The notes below the pieces were generated by a model. It worked only from the letters and a program-made list of their open reading frames with translations. It ran no database searches and had not been told where the DNA came from. Source: Saccharomonospora azurea NA-128 (GTDB taxonomy: Bacteria; Actinomycetota; Actinomycetes; Mycobacteriales; Pseudonocardiaceae). Taken from it: 64,000 bases of DNA. Of this stretch, positions 55,188 through 63,986 are shown piece after piece; the first letter of the stretch is position 1; each line of letters starts with the position of its first letter. The position numbers and the translations under genes are program-made. Where the stretch lies: NCBI RefSeq assembly GCF_000231055.2, contig NZ_CM001466.1, positions 2,254,602-2,318,601 on the forward strand, given 5' to 3'.

Positions 55188-56357
55188 TCAGCCGAGGGTT
55201 CCGCCCACTTTGACGTGCCCCTTGAGCAGGTTCCGCGCGATCGTGCGGCGCTGGATCTCGTCGGTGCCCTCGTAGATCCGGAGCAGGCGCAGCTCGCGGT
55301 ACCACCGCTCGACGGGCAGTTCCCGCGTGTAGCCCATGCCGCCGTGGATCTGCAGCACCCTGTCCACGATCTCGTTGGCCTTCTGCCCGCCGTAGAGCTT
55401 GGCGATCGACTGCGCGTGCCGCGAGTCGAGGCCCGAGTCCACCTGCCAGGCGGCGTGCAGGACGAGCCACCTCAGCGCCTCGATCTCCACGCCGGAGTCC
55501 GCGATCATCCACTGGATCGCCTGCCGCTCGGCGATGGGAGCGCCGAACGTCTCCCGCGTGTTGGCGTGGTCGATGGCCATCGACAGGAGCCGTTCGCACG
55601 AGCCGATGGCCCGCGCGGGCAGCAGGTACCGACCACGGCCGATCCACTGCATCGCGAGCGCGAACCCCTGCCCGACCTCGCCGAGGACCTGGCTCTCGGG
55701 CACGCGCACGTTCTCGAAGATCAGCGAGGCGGGCCCCCACTCGCCCATCGTGTCGATGTACTCCGACCGCCACCCCATGTCGCGGTCGACGAGGAAGCAC
55801 GTCACGCCGCCGTTCGCGCCCTTCTCGGGGTCGGTGACGGCGAAGACCATGACGAAGTCGGCCTCGTTGCCCCCCGTGATGAACGTCTTCTCACCGTTGA
55901 TCACCCACTCGCCGCCCTCCTTGCGGGCGGTGGTGCGGATCGCCTTGGCGTCGGACCCCGCGCCGGGCTCGGTGATGGCGAAGCACGACTTGCGCGTGCC
56001 CTCGATGGTGGGCAGCAGGTACCGCTGCTTCTGCTCGTCGTTGGCGTGGAAGAGGATGTTGTCCGCGGAGCCGCCGAAGCTGAACGGCACGAACGTGCGG
56101 CCGAGTTCGGCCTCCAGCAACGCCGTCATGACCGCGGACAGGCCCATCCCGCCGTACTCGGGCGGGGTCTGCACGCCCCAGAACCCGGATTTCCTGGCCT
56201 TCTCGCGCAGCTCGGTCAGCTCGTCGGTCGTGAGCCCCGGCTGGTGTGCGCGTTCCCTGCGCAGCACCTCCTGCTCGAGCGGGACGAGTTCCTTCTGCAC
56301 GAACGTCCTGACCCAGTCGCGGATCTGCCGTTCCTCGTCGCTCAGGCTGAAATCCAT
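55188..56357 (-). CDS. Acyl-CoA dehydrogenase
   Basis: 389 residues with the three-domain ACAD fold. The N-terminal helices begin FSLSDEERQIRDWVR. The FAD/substrate loop is CFAITEPGAGSDA, followed by KTFITGGNEADFVMVFAV in the beta domain. The C-terminal domain holds QIHGGMGYTRELPVERWYRELRL and EGTDEIQRRTIAR, which bind FAD and carry the subfamily catalytic Glu area. It oxidises an acyl-CoA to the enoyl-CoA with electron-transfer flavoprotein. It faces the hydratase-ligase-TetR operon and its promoter carries a TetR-type dyad, so the two units probably form one catabolic regulon. Confidence 0.93.
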   Translation of the reverse strand: MDFSLSDEERQIRDWVRTFVQKELVPLEQEVLRRERAHQPGLTTDELTELREKARKSGFWGVQTPPEYGGMGLSAVMTALLEAELGRTFVPFSFGGSADNILFHANDEQKQRYLLPTIEGTRKSCFAITEPGAGSDAKAIRTTARKEGGEWVINGEKTFITGGNEADFVMVFAVTDPEKGANGGVTCFLVDRDMGWRSEYIDTMGEWGPASLIFENVRVPESQVLGEVGQGFALAMQWIGRGRYLLPARAIGSCERLLSMAIDHANTRETFGAPIAERQAIQWMIADSGVEIEALRWLVLHAAWQVDSGLDSRHAQSIAKLYGGQKANEIVDRVLQIHGGMGYTRELPVERWYRELRLLRIYEGTDEIQRRTIARNLLKGHVKVGGTLG

Positions 56358-56385
56358 CGGCTCACGCTCCCTCGGTGAAGCTGAC

Positions 56386-56399
56386 TAAGCGATTGCTTA
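56386..56399. promoter_or_regulatory. TetR-type operator upstream of acyl-CoA dehydrogenase
   Basis: TAAGC-GATT-GCTTA, a perfect 5+4+5 dyad about 29 bp upstream of the ACAD start. TAAGC-type dyads are frequent before TetR-controlled lipid genes in actinobacteria. Confidence 0.55.
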
Positions 56400-56498
56400 C
56401 CTCGCACGGTAGCGCAAGCACGGTCTTGGCGGGAGCCCCGCCGCCACATAGATTGAGTCGGGCCGACATCCGGAGTGCTCCAGGGGGAAACTCGCACC

Positions 56499-57206
56499 AT
56501 GACCGAATGCGCCGTGTGGTGGTCGGAACCGATCACCGCGACCGCCGACGCGCTGGCCCTGCTCGACCCGGTCGAGCGGGACCGCTACGACGCCTACCGC
56601 CGACCCGAGGACCAGCGCCGTTTCCTCACGGGCCGGGTCCTCGCCAAGAACGTCGCGGGACACCGGCTGGGCCTGGAGCCCGAGAAGGTGCACTTCGACG
56701 CGAGCTGCCCGGACTGCGACAGGCAGCACGGCCCCGTGCGCGTGCCGGGGGCCGCGCTCCAGCTGTCGATCTCGCACGCGGGTGACCGCGTCGGGGTGGC
56801 CGCCACCACGGGCGCTCCGGTCGGCCTCGATGTGGAGTCGGCCCAGCGCAACGCCGACGACTCGCTCATCTCCTACGCGCTCTCCGAAGCCGAGCAGAAG
56901 AGCCTGCCCACCGACGCGGACGGGCGCGCCCGGGCGTTCTTCACGTTCTGGACGCGCAAGGAAGCCCTGATGAAGGCCACCGGCCGCGGGCTGCGCATTC
57001 CCCTGCAGTCGCTGACCCTGTCGAGCGCGGACGCACCGGCTCGGCTGCTCGTCTCGGACGACACCTCGCTCTCGCCCGAGACGACGAAGCTCGCCGACCT
57101 CGACGCGGGCCCGGGCTATCGCGCGGCCGTGGCCGTTCTCACCTCGGAGGAGATCGACATCACCGAGCGTTGGTGGCACCCCGGCGCCGTGCTCGACGGA
57201 CAATAG
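56499..57206 (+). CDS. Sfp-type 4'-phosphopantetheinyl transferase
   Basis: 235 residues. Signature motifs are VGLDVE (Mg2+ site) and FWTRKEALMKATGRGL (WxxKEA family motif), plus LSISHAGDRVGVA, the Sfp SxSH segment. It moves phosphopantetheine from CoA to the Ser of carrier proteins, and so could activate the PKS ACPs at the left of the window or siderophore NRPS carriers. The ATG at 56499 has AGGGGG upstream. Isochorismate synthase follows 36 bp later on the same strand, which favours a catecholate-siderophore context, though that location may be ancestral. Confidence 0.92.
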   Translation: MTECAVWWSEPITATADALALLDPVERDRYDAYRRPEDQRRFLTGRVLAKNVAGHRLGLEPEKVHFDASCPDCDRQHGPVRVPGAALQLSISHAGDRVGVAATTGAPVGLDVESAQRNADDSLISYALSEAEQKSLPTDADGRARAFFTFWTRKEALMKATGRGLRIPLQSLTLSSADAPARLLVSDDTSLSPETTKLADLDAGPGYRAAVAVLTSEEIDITERWWHPGAVLDGQ

Positions 57207-57242
57207 GAGCGAGTACGACCAACGCGACACGAGGAGGGGCCG

Positions 57243-58394
57243 GTGAACACAGGAAGCCCCGCCGGCCTCCTGTCGCGCTACCGCCGGGGTGACTTCTTCC
57301 TCGCCACCGCCGATCGCACGCTCCTCGCCCGTGGCGTCCACACCGCGATCACCGATGTCGACGAGTTCGCGCTCGCCGACCGTGTGGGAGCGACGCTGCG
57401 CGACGGACTCGCCGACGCGCCCCGGCTGGCCGTGGGCGCGTTGCCGTTCCACAGCGGCCCCGACACCCCCGGACATCTCGTCGTGCCCGCCGAGGCCGAG
57501 GTGAGCGGCGCGGTGCACCCGCACACCGTGGCGTGGTCGCGACGCGCCGTGGGGAATCCCGTCGACGTCCGCCCGGTGCCCGAGCCCGCCCGGCACGTCC
57601 AGGCGGTCGCCTCGGCCGTCGACGCGCTGGCGGCGCGCGACCTGCGCAAGGTCGTGCTGGCCCGTGCGCTGGACGTCGAGTTCGGCGAGCCCGTGTCACC
57701 CGAGGCCGTGCTGCACAACCTCGTCCTGGACAACGACCGGGGCTACACCTTCGCGACCGGGTTGCCGAACGGCGCGACCCTCCTGGGTGCGAGCCCGGAG
57801 CTGCTGCTGTCCCGCCACGGCCGGACGGTCGTGTCGCACCCCCACGCCGGCTCCGCACCGAGGTCACCGGACCCCGACGTCGACGAGCGGAACGCGAAGG
57901 CGCTGCTGGCCTCCCGCAAGGACCACGTCGAACACGGCGTGCTCACGGAAGCGGTGGTGGAGACGCTCCGGCCCTACTGCCGGCGGCTGCACGTGCCGTC
58001 GGGCCCGTCGTTGGTGTCCACACCGACGATGTGGCACCTCGGCACGACCGTCACGGGAGAGTTGTCGGACCCCGCTGTCACGGCATTGCACCTCGCCGCC
58101 GCCCTGCACCCCACCCCTGCCATCTGCGGAACGCCGACGTCGTCGGCGCGGCAGCTCGTCACCGAACTGGAAACGTTCGACCGCGGCTACTACGCCGGTG
58201 CGGTCGGCTGGGTGGACGCGAAGGGCGACGGCGAATGGGCCGTCTCGATCCGTTGCGCCGAAGTGACGGAGCATTCGCTCCGGCTGTACGCGGGCGGCGG
58301 GATCATGCCGGAATCCGATCCGAGAACGGAACTGGAGGAAACGTCGGCCAAATTCGCGACGTTGTTGCGCGCGATGGGCCTACCCCAGGAGTGA
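57243..58394 (+). CDS. Isochorismate synthase (chorismate-binding family)
   Basis: 383 residues, the length of EntC/DhbC/MenF-type enzymes. Conserved segments: RKVVLARAL, LLGASPELLL, CGTPTSSARQ, DRGYYAGAVGW and GGGIMPESDPRTELEET, which hold the Mg2+ and chorismate ligands. It converts chorismate to isochorismate, the entry to 2,3-dihydroxybenzoate siderophores (menaquinone MenF is less likely given the neighbour). GTG start with GAGGAGGGG upstream. It pairs with the phosphopantetheinyl transferase but no DhbA/B/E or NRPS gene is seen in the window, so the rest of the pathway must be elsewhere. Confidence 0.9.
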   Translation: MNTGSPAGLLSRYRRGDFFLATADRTLLARGVHTAITDVDEFALADRVGATLRDGLADAPRLAVGALPFHSGPDTPGHLVVPAEAEVSGAVHPHTVAWSRRAVGNPVDVRPVPEPARHVQAVASAVDALAARDLRKVVLARALDVEFGEPVSPEAVLHNLVLDNDRGYTFATGLPNGATLLGASPELLLSRHGRTVVSHPHAGSAPRSPDPDVDERNAKALLASRKDHVEHGVLTEAVVETLRPYCRRLHVPSGPSLVSTPTMWHLGTTVTGELSDPAVTALHLAAALHPTPAICGTPTSSARQLVTELETFDRGYYAGAVGWVDAKGDGEWAVSIRCAEVTEHSLRLYAGGGIMPESDPRTELEETSAKFATLLRAMGLPQE

Positions 58395-58395
58395 T

Positions 58396-58419
58396 GTCGA
58401 CCGAATCGGTCCGGTCGAC
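58396..58419 (+). terminator. Hairpin directly after isochorismate synthase
   Basis: Eight-base arms GTCGACCG and CGGTCGAC, starting two bases after the stop. Confidence 0.6.
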
Positions 58420-58493
58420 GACGATCTCGCCTCGCTGTCGGTGCCATTCGGTGCCCATTTCGCCGACACCGCGAGGCCTTCTGATTCAGGTAC

Positions 58494-58513
58494 TCGGGGC
58501 GAGCACGCCCCGA
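58494..58513. terminator. Hairpin at the mIHF 3' end
   Basis: Arms TCGGGGCG and CGCCCCGA with an AGCA loop, immediately beyond the leftward mIHF stop. Confidence 0.75.
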
Positions 58514-58517
58514 ACAC

Positions 58518-58829
58518 TCACTTGAGGGCGTTGATGAGCGCTTCGCGCTGCCGGTCGCCCAGTCCCGCGGCCCTGCGGTCGGGGTCGATACCCGCCTGCT
58601 CCATCAGCGCCGTGACCTTCACCTGGCCGAGGCCCGGGACGGCCTTGAGCAGCTGCGTCACCTTCGTCTTCCCGACGGTCTTGTCTTCCTTGGCTCGGTT
58701 GAGCACCGCGTCGATGCTCTCCTTGCCCGACTTGATGTTGGCGAGCAGTTCGGACCGCGCCTTCCTGGCCTCTGCGGCCTTGGCGAGAGCCTCAGCCCGT
58801 TGCTCCGGGGTCAAGGTGGGAAGTGCCAA
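58518..58829 (-). CDS. mihF: Actinobacterial integration host factor mIHF
   Basis: 103 residues. The start ALPTLTPEQRAEALAKAAEARKARSELL matches the helical N-terminus of mIHF/sIHF, and VPGLGQVKVTALMEQAGIDPDRRAAGLGDRQREAL is the helix-two-turns-helix DNA-binding part, including the GLGxRQ loop. It is a nucleoid protein that bends DNA and supports site-specific recombination, and in Streptomyces influences antibiotic production. The TTG at 58829 is chosen because it yields the canonical MALP start and has AAAGGA nine bases upstream; a longer product from 58868 would add unconserved residues. Confidence 0.93.
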   Translation of the reverse strand: MALPTLTPEQRAEALAKAAEARKARSELLANIKSGKESIDAVLNRAKEDKTVGKTKVTQLLKAVPGLGQVKVTALMEQAGIDPDRRAAGLGDRQREALINALK

Positions 58830-59116
58830 CGTAATGATCCTTTCGTGCTTGTCGAACACCGCGCACACGCGGTGACAGACCTACCCGGTCACGCCGATGC
58901 GCAAAACCGCCGCGGTCCTGGGCCTCAGTAAACGCCAAGTGCGCCTGGGACGCGAAATCGACACGCGAGGTTTCCCCGACCGTGCCATGACGTGGTCACA
59001 GGCGGTGTCGAAGCGACAACGACGAGCACAGTTGGGCGCTGTGCACAAGCCCCGAACGTGCGGTGCGCACTACAGTCGCCTCAACCTGGACCCTCGACGC
59101 AGGAGCGGGAGCCTCA

Positions 59117-60739
59117 ATGTTGAGCACGATGCAGGACGATCAGCTGTCCCTGGCGTATCTGCTGCAGCACGGCGCACGAGCGCACGGCGACGCCGAGGTC
59201 ACGACGTGGACGGACAGCGGGCCGAGGAAGACGACCTTCGCACGCATCGGCAAGCGCGCGGCCCAACTCGCACACGCACTGCGGGAACTCGGTGTCACGG
59301 GCGACCAGCGGGTCGCCACGTTCATGTGGAACAACGCCGAGCACCTGGAGTGCTACCTGGCGGTGCCCGCCATGGGCGCCGTGCTGCACACACTCAACAT
59401 CCGGCTGTTCGCCGAGCAGCTCGTGTACGTGGCGAACCACGCCGAGGACCACGTCGTCGTGGTGGACGGCTCGGTGCTGCCCCTGTTCGCCAAGAACCTG
59501 CCCGAGCTGAAGACCGTCAAGCACGTGATCGTGGCGAACGGCGACGCCGCCGCACTCGAGGCGCCGGAGGGCGTCACCGTGCACTCCTACGAGGAACTGC
59601 TGGCCGGCAGGCCGGAGACGTTCGACTGGCCCGACATCGACGAACGCTCCGCCGCCGCCATGTGCTACACCTCCGGCACCACGGGCGACCCCAAGGGCGT
59701 CGTCTACTCCCACCGCTCGATCTGGCTGCACTCCATGCAGGTGTGCATGACCGACACGATGCGCCTGACCGACACCGACAAGGCGCTCGTGATCGTGCCG
59801 ATGTTCCACGCCATGTCGTGGGGCATGCCGTACGCGGCGTTCATGGTCGGGACGTCGATGGTGCTGCCCGACCGGTTCCTGCAACCCGGTCCGATCGCGG
59901 AGATCCTCGCCGCCGAGAAGCCGACGTTCGCCGGCGCGGTGCCGACGATCTGGCAGGGCTTGCTCCAGCACCTCGACGCCAACCCCCAGGACATCTCGCA
60001 CCTGCGCGAGGTCGTGGTGGGCGGGTCGGCCGCCCCGCCGTCGATGATGCACGCCTTCGAGGAGCGCTACGGCGTGCCCGTCGTGCACGCGTGGGGCATG
60101 ACCGAGACCTCCCCGCTGGGCAGCGTCGCGCGGCCCCCGGCGCGCGCCACGGGCGAGGAGGCCTGGCGCTACCGCTACACCCAGGGCCGGTTCCCCGCGT
60201 CCGTCAAGGCCCGCCTCGTCGACGACCACGGCAACGAGGTGCCGTGGGACGGCGAGAGCGTCGGCGAACTGGAGGTCAAGGGCCCGTGGATCGCGGCGTC
60301 CTACTACGGCGGCGTCGATCCCGACAAGTTCCACGACGGGTGGTTGCGCACCGGAGACGTCGGCACGATCACTCCCGACGGCTACCTGACCCTCACCGAC
60401 CGCTCCAAGGACGTCATCAAGTCCGGCGGTGAATGGATCTCGTCGGTCGACCTCGAGAACGCCGTGATGGCGCACGCCGCGGTCGCCGAGGCGGCGGTCA
60501 TCGCCGTGCCCGACGAGAAGTGGGACGAACGCCCCCTCGTCGCGGTCGTCGTGCGGGACGGCCACGAGGTGACGGCCGAGGAACTCCGCGAGTTCCTGGC
60601 GGCACGGGTCGCCAAGTGGCAGCTGCCCGAGCACTGGACGTTCGTGGCCGAGGTGCCCAAGACCAGTGTCGGCAAGTTCGACAAGAAGCGCCTGCGCGCC
60701 GACCACGCCGGGGGCAAGCTCGACGTCACGCACTTCTAG
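59117..60739 (+). CDS. Long/medium-chain fatty-acid-CoA ligase (FadD family)
   Basis: 540 residues of the ANL superfamily: P-loop CYTSGTTGDPKGVVYSHRS, GMTETSPLG, hinge GWLRTGDVGTITPDGYLTLTDRSKDVIKSGGEWIS, and the catalytic Lys in TSVGKFDKKRLR. The N-terminus (LSLAYLLQHGARAHGDAEV) is that of FadD-type ligases acting on C8-C18 acids. The ATG at 59117 has GGGAG five bases upstream. Monocistronic; a PaaI-like thioesterase follows after about 100 bp on the same strand. Confidence 0.92.
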   Translation: MLSTMQDDQLSLAYLLQHGARAHGDAEVTTWTDSGPRKTTFARIGKRAAQLAHALRELGVTGDQRVATFMWNNAEHLECYLAVPAMGAVLHTLNIRLFAEQLVYVANHAEDHVVVVDGSVLPLFAKNLPELKTVKHVIVANGDAAALEAPEGVTVHSYEELLAGRPETFDWPDIDERSAAAMCYTSGTTGDPKGVVYSHRSIWLHSMQVCMTDTMRLTDTDKALVIVPMFHAMSWGMPYAAFMVGTSMVLPDRFLQPGPIAEILAAEKPTFAGAVPTIWQGLLQHLDANPQDISHLREVVVGGSAAPPSMMHAFEERYGVPVVHAWGMTETSPLGSVARPPARATGEEAWRYRYTQGRFPASVKARLVDDHGNEVPWDGESVGELEVKGPWIAASYYGGVDPDKFHDGWLRTGDVGTITPDGYLTLTDRSKDVIKSGGEWISSVDLENAVMAHAAVAEAAVIAVPDEKWDERPLVAVVVRDGHEVTAEELREFLAARVAKWQLPEHWTFVAEVPKTSVGKFDKKRLRADHAGGKLDVTHF

Positions 60740-60837
60740 GACTCCCCGATGCGGCGGGGCCGTCCCGACGTGCGGCGAGGACGGCCCCGCCGGTTGTGGG
60801 AGTGGACGCCCACCGCCCGGTGCGGCAGGGTTACCGC

Positions 60838-61260
60838 ATGCAGACAGCGCCCACCGTCGACGACGACGGCACCGCCCTGTTCCACCGCACCATGCCGTTC
60901 ACCGAGCGGTTGGGATTCGAGGTGCTCCGGCACTCCCGGGAACTCGTCGTGGCCCGGATCGCGCACGACGAGTCGCTCTGCACGCTCGGCGGGGTTCTGC
61001 ACGGCGGTGTGCTGATGTCCCTGGCCGACTCGGCCGCGGCCGTGTGCGCGTTCCTCAACCTCCCCGAGGGTGCGCAGGGCACCACCACCGTCGAGTCGAA
61101 GACCAACTTCCTCCGTGCCGTCCGGTCCGGACACGCCACCGCGTCGTCGACACCACTGCACGCGGGTGGCCGCGTGATCGTGGTGGAGACCGAGATCCAC
61201 GACGACGACGGCCGGCTCGTCGCCAAGATCACCCAGAGCCAAGCGGTGCTGCGCTCCTGA
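60838..61260 (+). CDS. PaaI-like hotdog-fold thioesterase
   Basis: 140 residues forming one hotdog domain. The core motif is LGGVLHGGVLMSLADSAAAV (the HGGxxxxLAD of the PaaI/4HBT superfamily) and the central strand VESKTNFLRAVRSG follows. It hydrolyses acyl-CoA thioesters, probably aromatic or medium-chain. It lies downstream of the FadD gene, opposing its reaction, which suggests thioester quality control, though the partnership is inferred only from position. Confidence 0.87.
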   Translation: MQTAPTVDDDGTALFHRTMPFTERLGFEVLRHSRELVVARIAHDESLCTLGGVLHGGVLMSLADSAAAVCAFLNLPEGAQGTTTVESKTNFLRAVRSGHATASSTPLHAGGRVIVVETEIHDDDGRLVAKITQSQAVLRS

Positions 61261-61304
61261 CTGCTCCTGACGGCACACCCCGAACCGACCGTAGGGTGAG
61301 TGGC

Positions 61305-62456
61305 GTGGACATCGACTACCACGAGTGGAGTGGCGAGGCGCAGTTCGGCCACGGCGAGTCGTCGGGCACCGAGGTGGGGAACGCCGGGTTGCGGATCGGT
61401 ACCGCCGCCGGAGTCCAGGACGGCGCCGAGTACGCCTGGTGGACCTCGCCGGAACACGACGTGCCCTTCGACGCCGACGAGCTCGTCGTCTCGTGGAACG
61501 CGGTCACACCGCCCGGCACGTGGCTCACCGTCGAGGTGGAGGCGCACACCGACTCGGGGCAGCGCACACCGTGGTTCTCGATGGGCCGCTGGTCGTTCGA
61601 CGAGACCGACGTCCGGAGCACGTCGGTGCCCGGGCAGCGCGACGAGACGGCGCACGTGGCGGTCGACCGACTGGTGGCGGCCGACGGCGTGCGGCTGCGC
61701 GGCTACCGGCTCCGGGTGACGCTGTGTCGTGCCGGGGGCACCGACGCCGGCCCCGTGCTGAGCGCCGTGGGCGCCGTCGCCTCCGCCGTGGAGCCGCGCA
61801 CCGAGGTCGCGACCTCGCCGCCCGGCCCCGGGCTCGGCATCGAACTCCCCGTGCCGCGCTACGCCCAGTACCTCCACAGAGGACACTTCGCCGAGTACGG
61901 CGGCGGGGGCGACGGCTGGTGCAGTCCGGCCTCCACCGAGATGGTGGTCGAGTACTGGGGCGTGGGACCGACCGAGGCGCAACTCGCGTGGATTCCGCAC
62001 GACCACCCCGACCGCAGCGTCGTGCACGCCGCGAGGCACACCTTCGACCACGCCTACGGCGGCACGGGCAACTGGGCATTCAACGTGGCGTACGCGTCGC
62101 AGTACGGCCTGCGGGGCCGGGTCACCCGCCTGGCGTCGTTGCGCGACGTCGAACAGCACGTCGCCCACGGTGTCCCGGTGATCGTCTCCGTGTCGTTCAT
62201 CGAGGGCGAGCTCCCCGGAGCGGACTACGCCACCAAGGGGCACCTGCTGGTGGTGGTCGGGTTCACCGGCACCGGCGACGTCATCGCGCACGACCCCGCC
62301 GCCGAGGACGCCGCCTCGGTCCGGAGGGTGTACCTGCGGGCGGCGTTCGAGACCGTCTGGCAGCGCACGCGGCGGACCGAGGAGGACGGCGCCGTCGTCG
62401 GCACGCCCGCGGGCATCGCCTACCTCATCGCGCCGCCCGGGGCGTCACTCCGCTGA
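61305..62456 (+). CDS. Cytosolic C39-like peptidase domain protein
   Basis: 383 residues. The N-terminal half (about 1-180) is a beta-rich domain without known relatives. The C-terminal half is a peptidase_C39_2 domain: catalytic Cys in DGWCSPASTEMVVEYWG, His in KGHLLVVVGF and Asp in IAHDPAAED. There is no signal peptide, unlike the secreted C39-like protein at 35573-36247. The GTG at 61305 has AGGG nine bases upstream; a GTG three codons earlier is an alternative. It resembles actinobacterial stand-alone C39-like proteins of unknown substrate. The stop is followed by a 21-bp-period repeat. Confidence 0.85.
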   Translation: MDIDYHEWSGEAQFGHGESSGTEVGNAGLRIGTAAGVQDGAEYAWWTSPEHDVPFDADELVVSWNAVTPPGTWLTVEVEAHTDSGQRTPWFSMGRWSFDETDVRSTSVPGQRDETAHVAVDRLVAADGVRLRGYRLRVTLCRAGGTDAGPVLSAVGAVASAVEPRTEVATSPPGPGLGIELPVPRYAQYLHRGHFAEYGGGGDGWCSPASTEMVVEYWGVGPTEAQLAWIPHDHPDRSVVHAARHTFDHAYGGTGNWAFNVAYASQYGLRGRVTRLASLRDVEQHVAHGVPVIVSVSFIEGELPGADYATKGHLLVVVGFTGTGDVIAHDPAAEDAASVRRVYLRAAFETVWQRTRRTEEDGAVVGTPAGIAYLIAPPGASLR

Positions 62457-62471
62457 GGCCGTACGGGAACT

Positions 62472-62522
62472 GCGGACACGCGTGCGCGGGAGGCGGACAC
62501 GTGTTCGCAGGGCGCGGACACG
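62472..62522. repeat. 21-bp-period repeat, three units
   Basis: GCGGACACG begins at 62472, 62493 and 62514, exactly 21 bp (two helical turns) apart, preceded by ACGGGAAC as at 46306. It sits in the short gap between convergent genes. Confidence 0.7.
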
Positions 62523-62531
62523 GTGTGGGGG

Positions 62532-63986
62532 TTACAGGCCCAGCTTGCCCGGGTTGAGGATGTTCGTGGGGTCGGTCGCGTGCTTCGCCGCGCTCAGCAC
62601 CGACATGCCCACGTCCCCGATCTCGGCGCGCAGGTAGGGCGCGTGGTCCACGCCCACCGCGTGGTGGTGGGTGATCGTGCCGCGCCCGCTGATCGCCTCG
62701 CTGGCGGCCTGCTTCGCGCGCTCCCACTGTCCGAACGGGTCGCGCGGGTCGCGGGCCGCGAGCACGGTGAAGTACAGCGACGCACCCGTCTCGTAGGCGT
62801 GGGAGATGTGGCACATGAGCACCGGCCGGTCGAGGGCGCCCCGCAGAGCCGCGGACACCGCGTCGTGGAGCTCGCCCAACCGCGACCAGTGCGTGGCCGT
62901 CTCCAACGTCTCCACGCACACCCCGGCGTCGAGCAGGGCGTCCCGCTGCCGGGGACCGGAGAACCGGCCGTGTCGCCAGGCCTCGCCCGGCGCCCGGCCG
63001 AGCGACACGGCGCCCGCCGCACGCAGCACCTTCAGAGCCCGCGCGCGCTGGGGCGCCCGCCCGTACCAGCCGAGGATCAGCAGGCACGGCTCGTGCACCC
63101 GGCGCGCGGCGAGATAGCCGCGCAGGGCCGACGTCACGACCCCGCCCTTGAGCGCGAGCGTCACCTCGGTCTCCTCCACATCGGACACCCGCATGACGTC
63201 GGCCGACAGACCGTTCTGCGCGAGCGTGCGCACGACGTGCATGGCGTCGTGCCAGCCCCGCAACACGAAACCCTCGTAGCGCTCCCGCTCCGGCAGCGGG
63301 CGCACGCGCACGGTGACCTCGGTGATCACGCCGAGCGTGCCCTCACTGCCGACCGCCAACGCCCGCAGATCGGGCCCCGCGGCGGACGCCGGCGCCACAC
63401 CGAGTCGCCACGGCCCCGACGGGGTCGCCAGGCGCACGCCCTGCACCATGTCCTCGAACCGGCCGTAGCCCGACGACGCCTGCCCCGCCGACCGCGTGGC
63501 GGCGAACCCTCCGAGCGTGGCCCGCTCGAACGACTGCGGGACGTGCCCGAGTGTCAGGCCGTGCGCGGCGAGCAGGCGCTGCGCCGCCGGCCCGCGCACA
63601 CCGGCCTGGAACACGGCCAACCGCGACGTCGGATCGACGGAGACGAGCCGGTCGAGCCGATGCAGGTCGAGCGCGATCACCGCCTCCTTGTCGCCGCGCA
63701 GCGCGGCCACGCCACCGACGACGGACGTGCCACCGCCGAACGGCACCACACCGACGTCGTGGGACACGCACACGTCCACCACCCGCTGCACCTCGTCCGG
63801 ATCGGCGGGCACCACCACGGCGTCGGGAACGGCGAGCCCGTCCGGGTGGCGGCGGCGGAGGAGGTCCAGGTACGACAGGCCGCCCGCGCGACCGAGCCGC
63901 TCGCCCTCGGTGTCGAGCAGGTGGTCTTCGCCCACCACCGCGGCGAGGGCGGCCCGCGCTGCGGCGTCCAGCCGCGACGGCGGCAC
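62532..63986 (-). CDS. FAD-binding oxidase, alkylglycerone-phosphate-synthase-like
   Basis: 484 residues if it starts at the GTG at 63986, close to the right window edge; an earlier start beyond the window is possible. The FAD_binding_4 (PCMH) domain shows VVPFGGGTSVVGGV and ATLGGFAATRSAGQASSGYGRFEDMVQG. The C-terminal domain contains the His-rich GTITHHHAVGVDHAPY, the active-site loop of alkyl-DHAP synthases, and ends DPTNILNPGKLG. Actinobacteria lack plasmalogens as a rule, so the true substrate (perhaps a glycerol or hydroxy-acid derivative) is unknown. Another call would be a glycolate-oxidase-like enzyme. Confidence 0.9.
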   Translation of the reverse strand: MPPSRLDAAARAALAAVVGEDHLLDTEGERLGRAGGLSYLDLLRRRHPDGLAVPDAVVVPADPDEVQRVVDVCVSHDVGVVPFGGGTSVVGGVAALRGDKEAVIALDLHRLDRLVSVDPTSRLAVFQAGVRGPAAQRLLAAHGLTLGHVPQSFERATLGGFAATRSAGQASSGYGRFEDMVQGVRLATPSGPWRLGVAPASAAGPDLRALAVGSEGTLGVITEVTVRVRPLPERERYEGFVLRGWHDAMHVVRTLAQNGLSADVMRVSDVEETEVTLALKGGVVTSALRGYLAARRVHEPCLLILGWYGRAPQRARALKVLRAAGAVSLGRAPGEAWRHGRFSGPRQRDALLDAGVCVETLETATHWSRLGELHDAVSAALRGALDRPVLMCHISHAYETGASLYFTVLAARDPRDPFGQWERAKQAASEAISGRGTITHHHAVGVDHAPYLRAEIGDVGMSVLSAAKHATDPTNILNPGKLGL

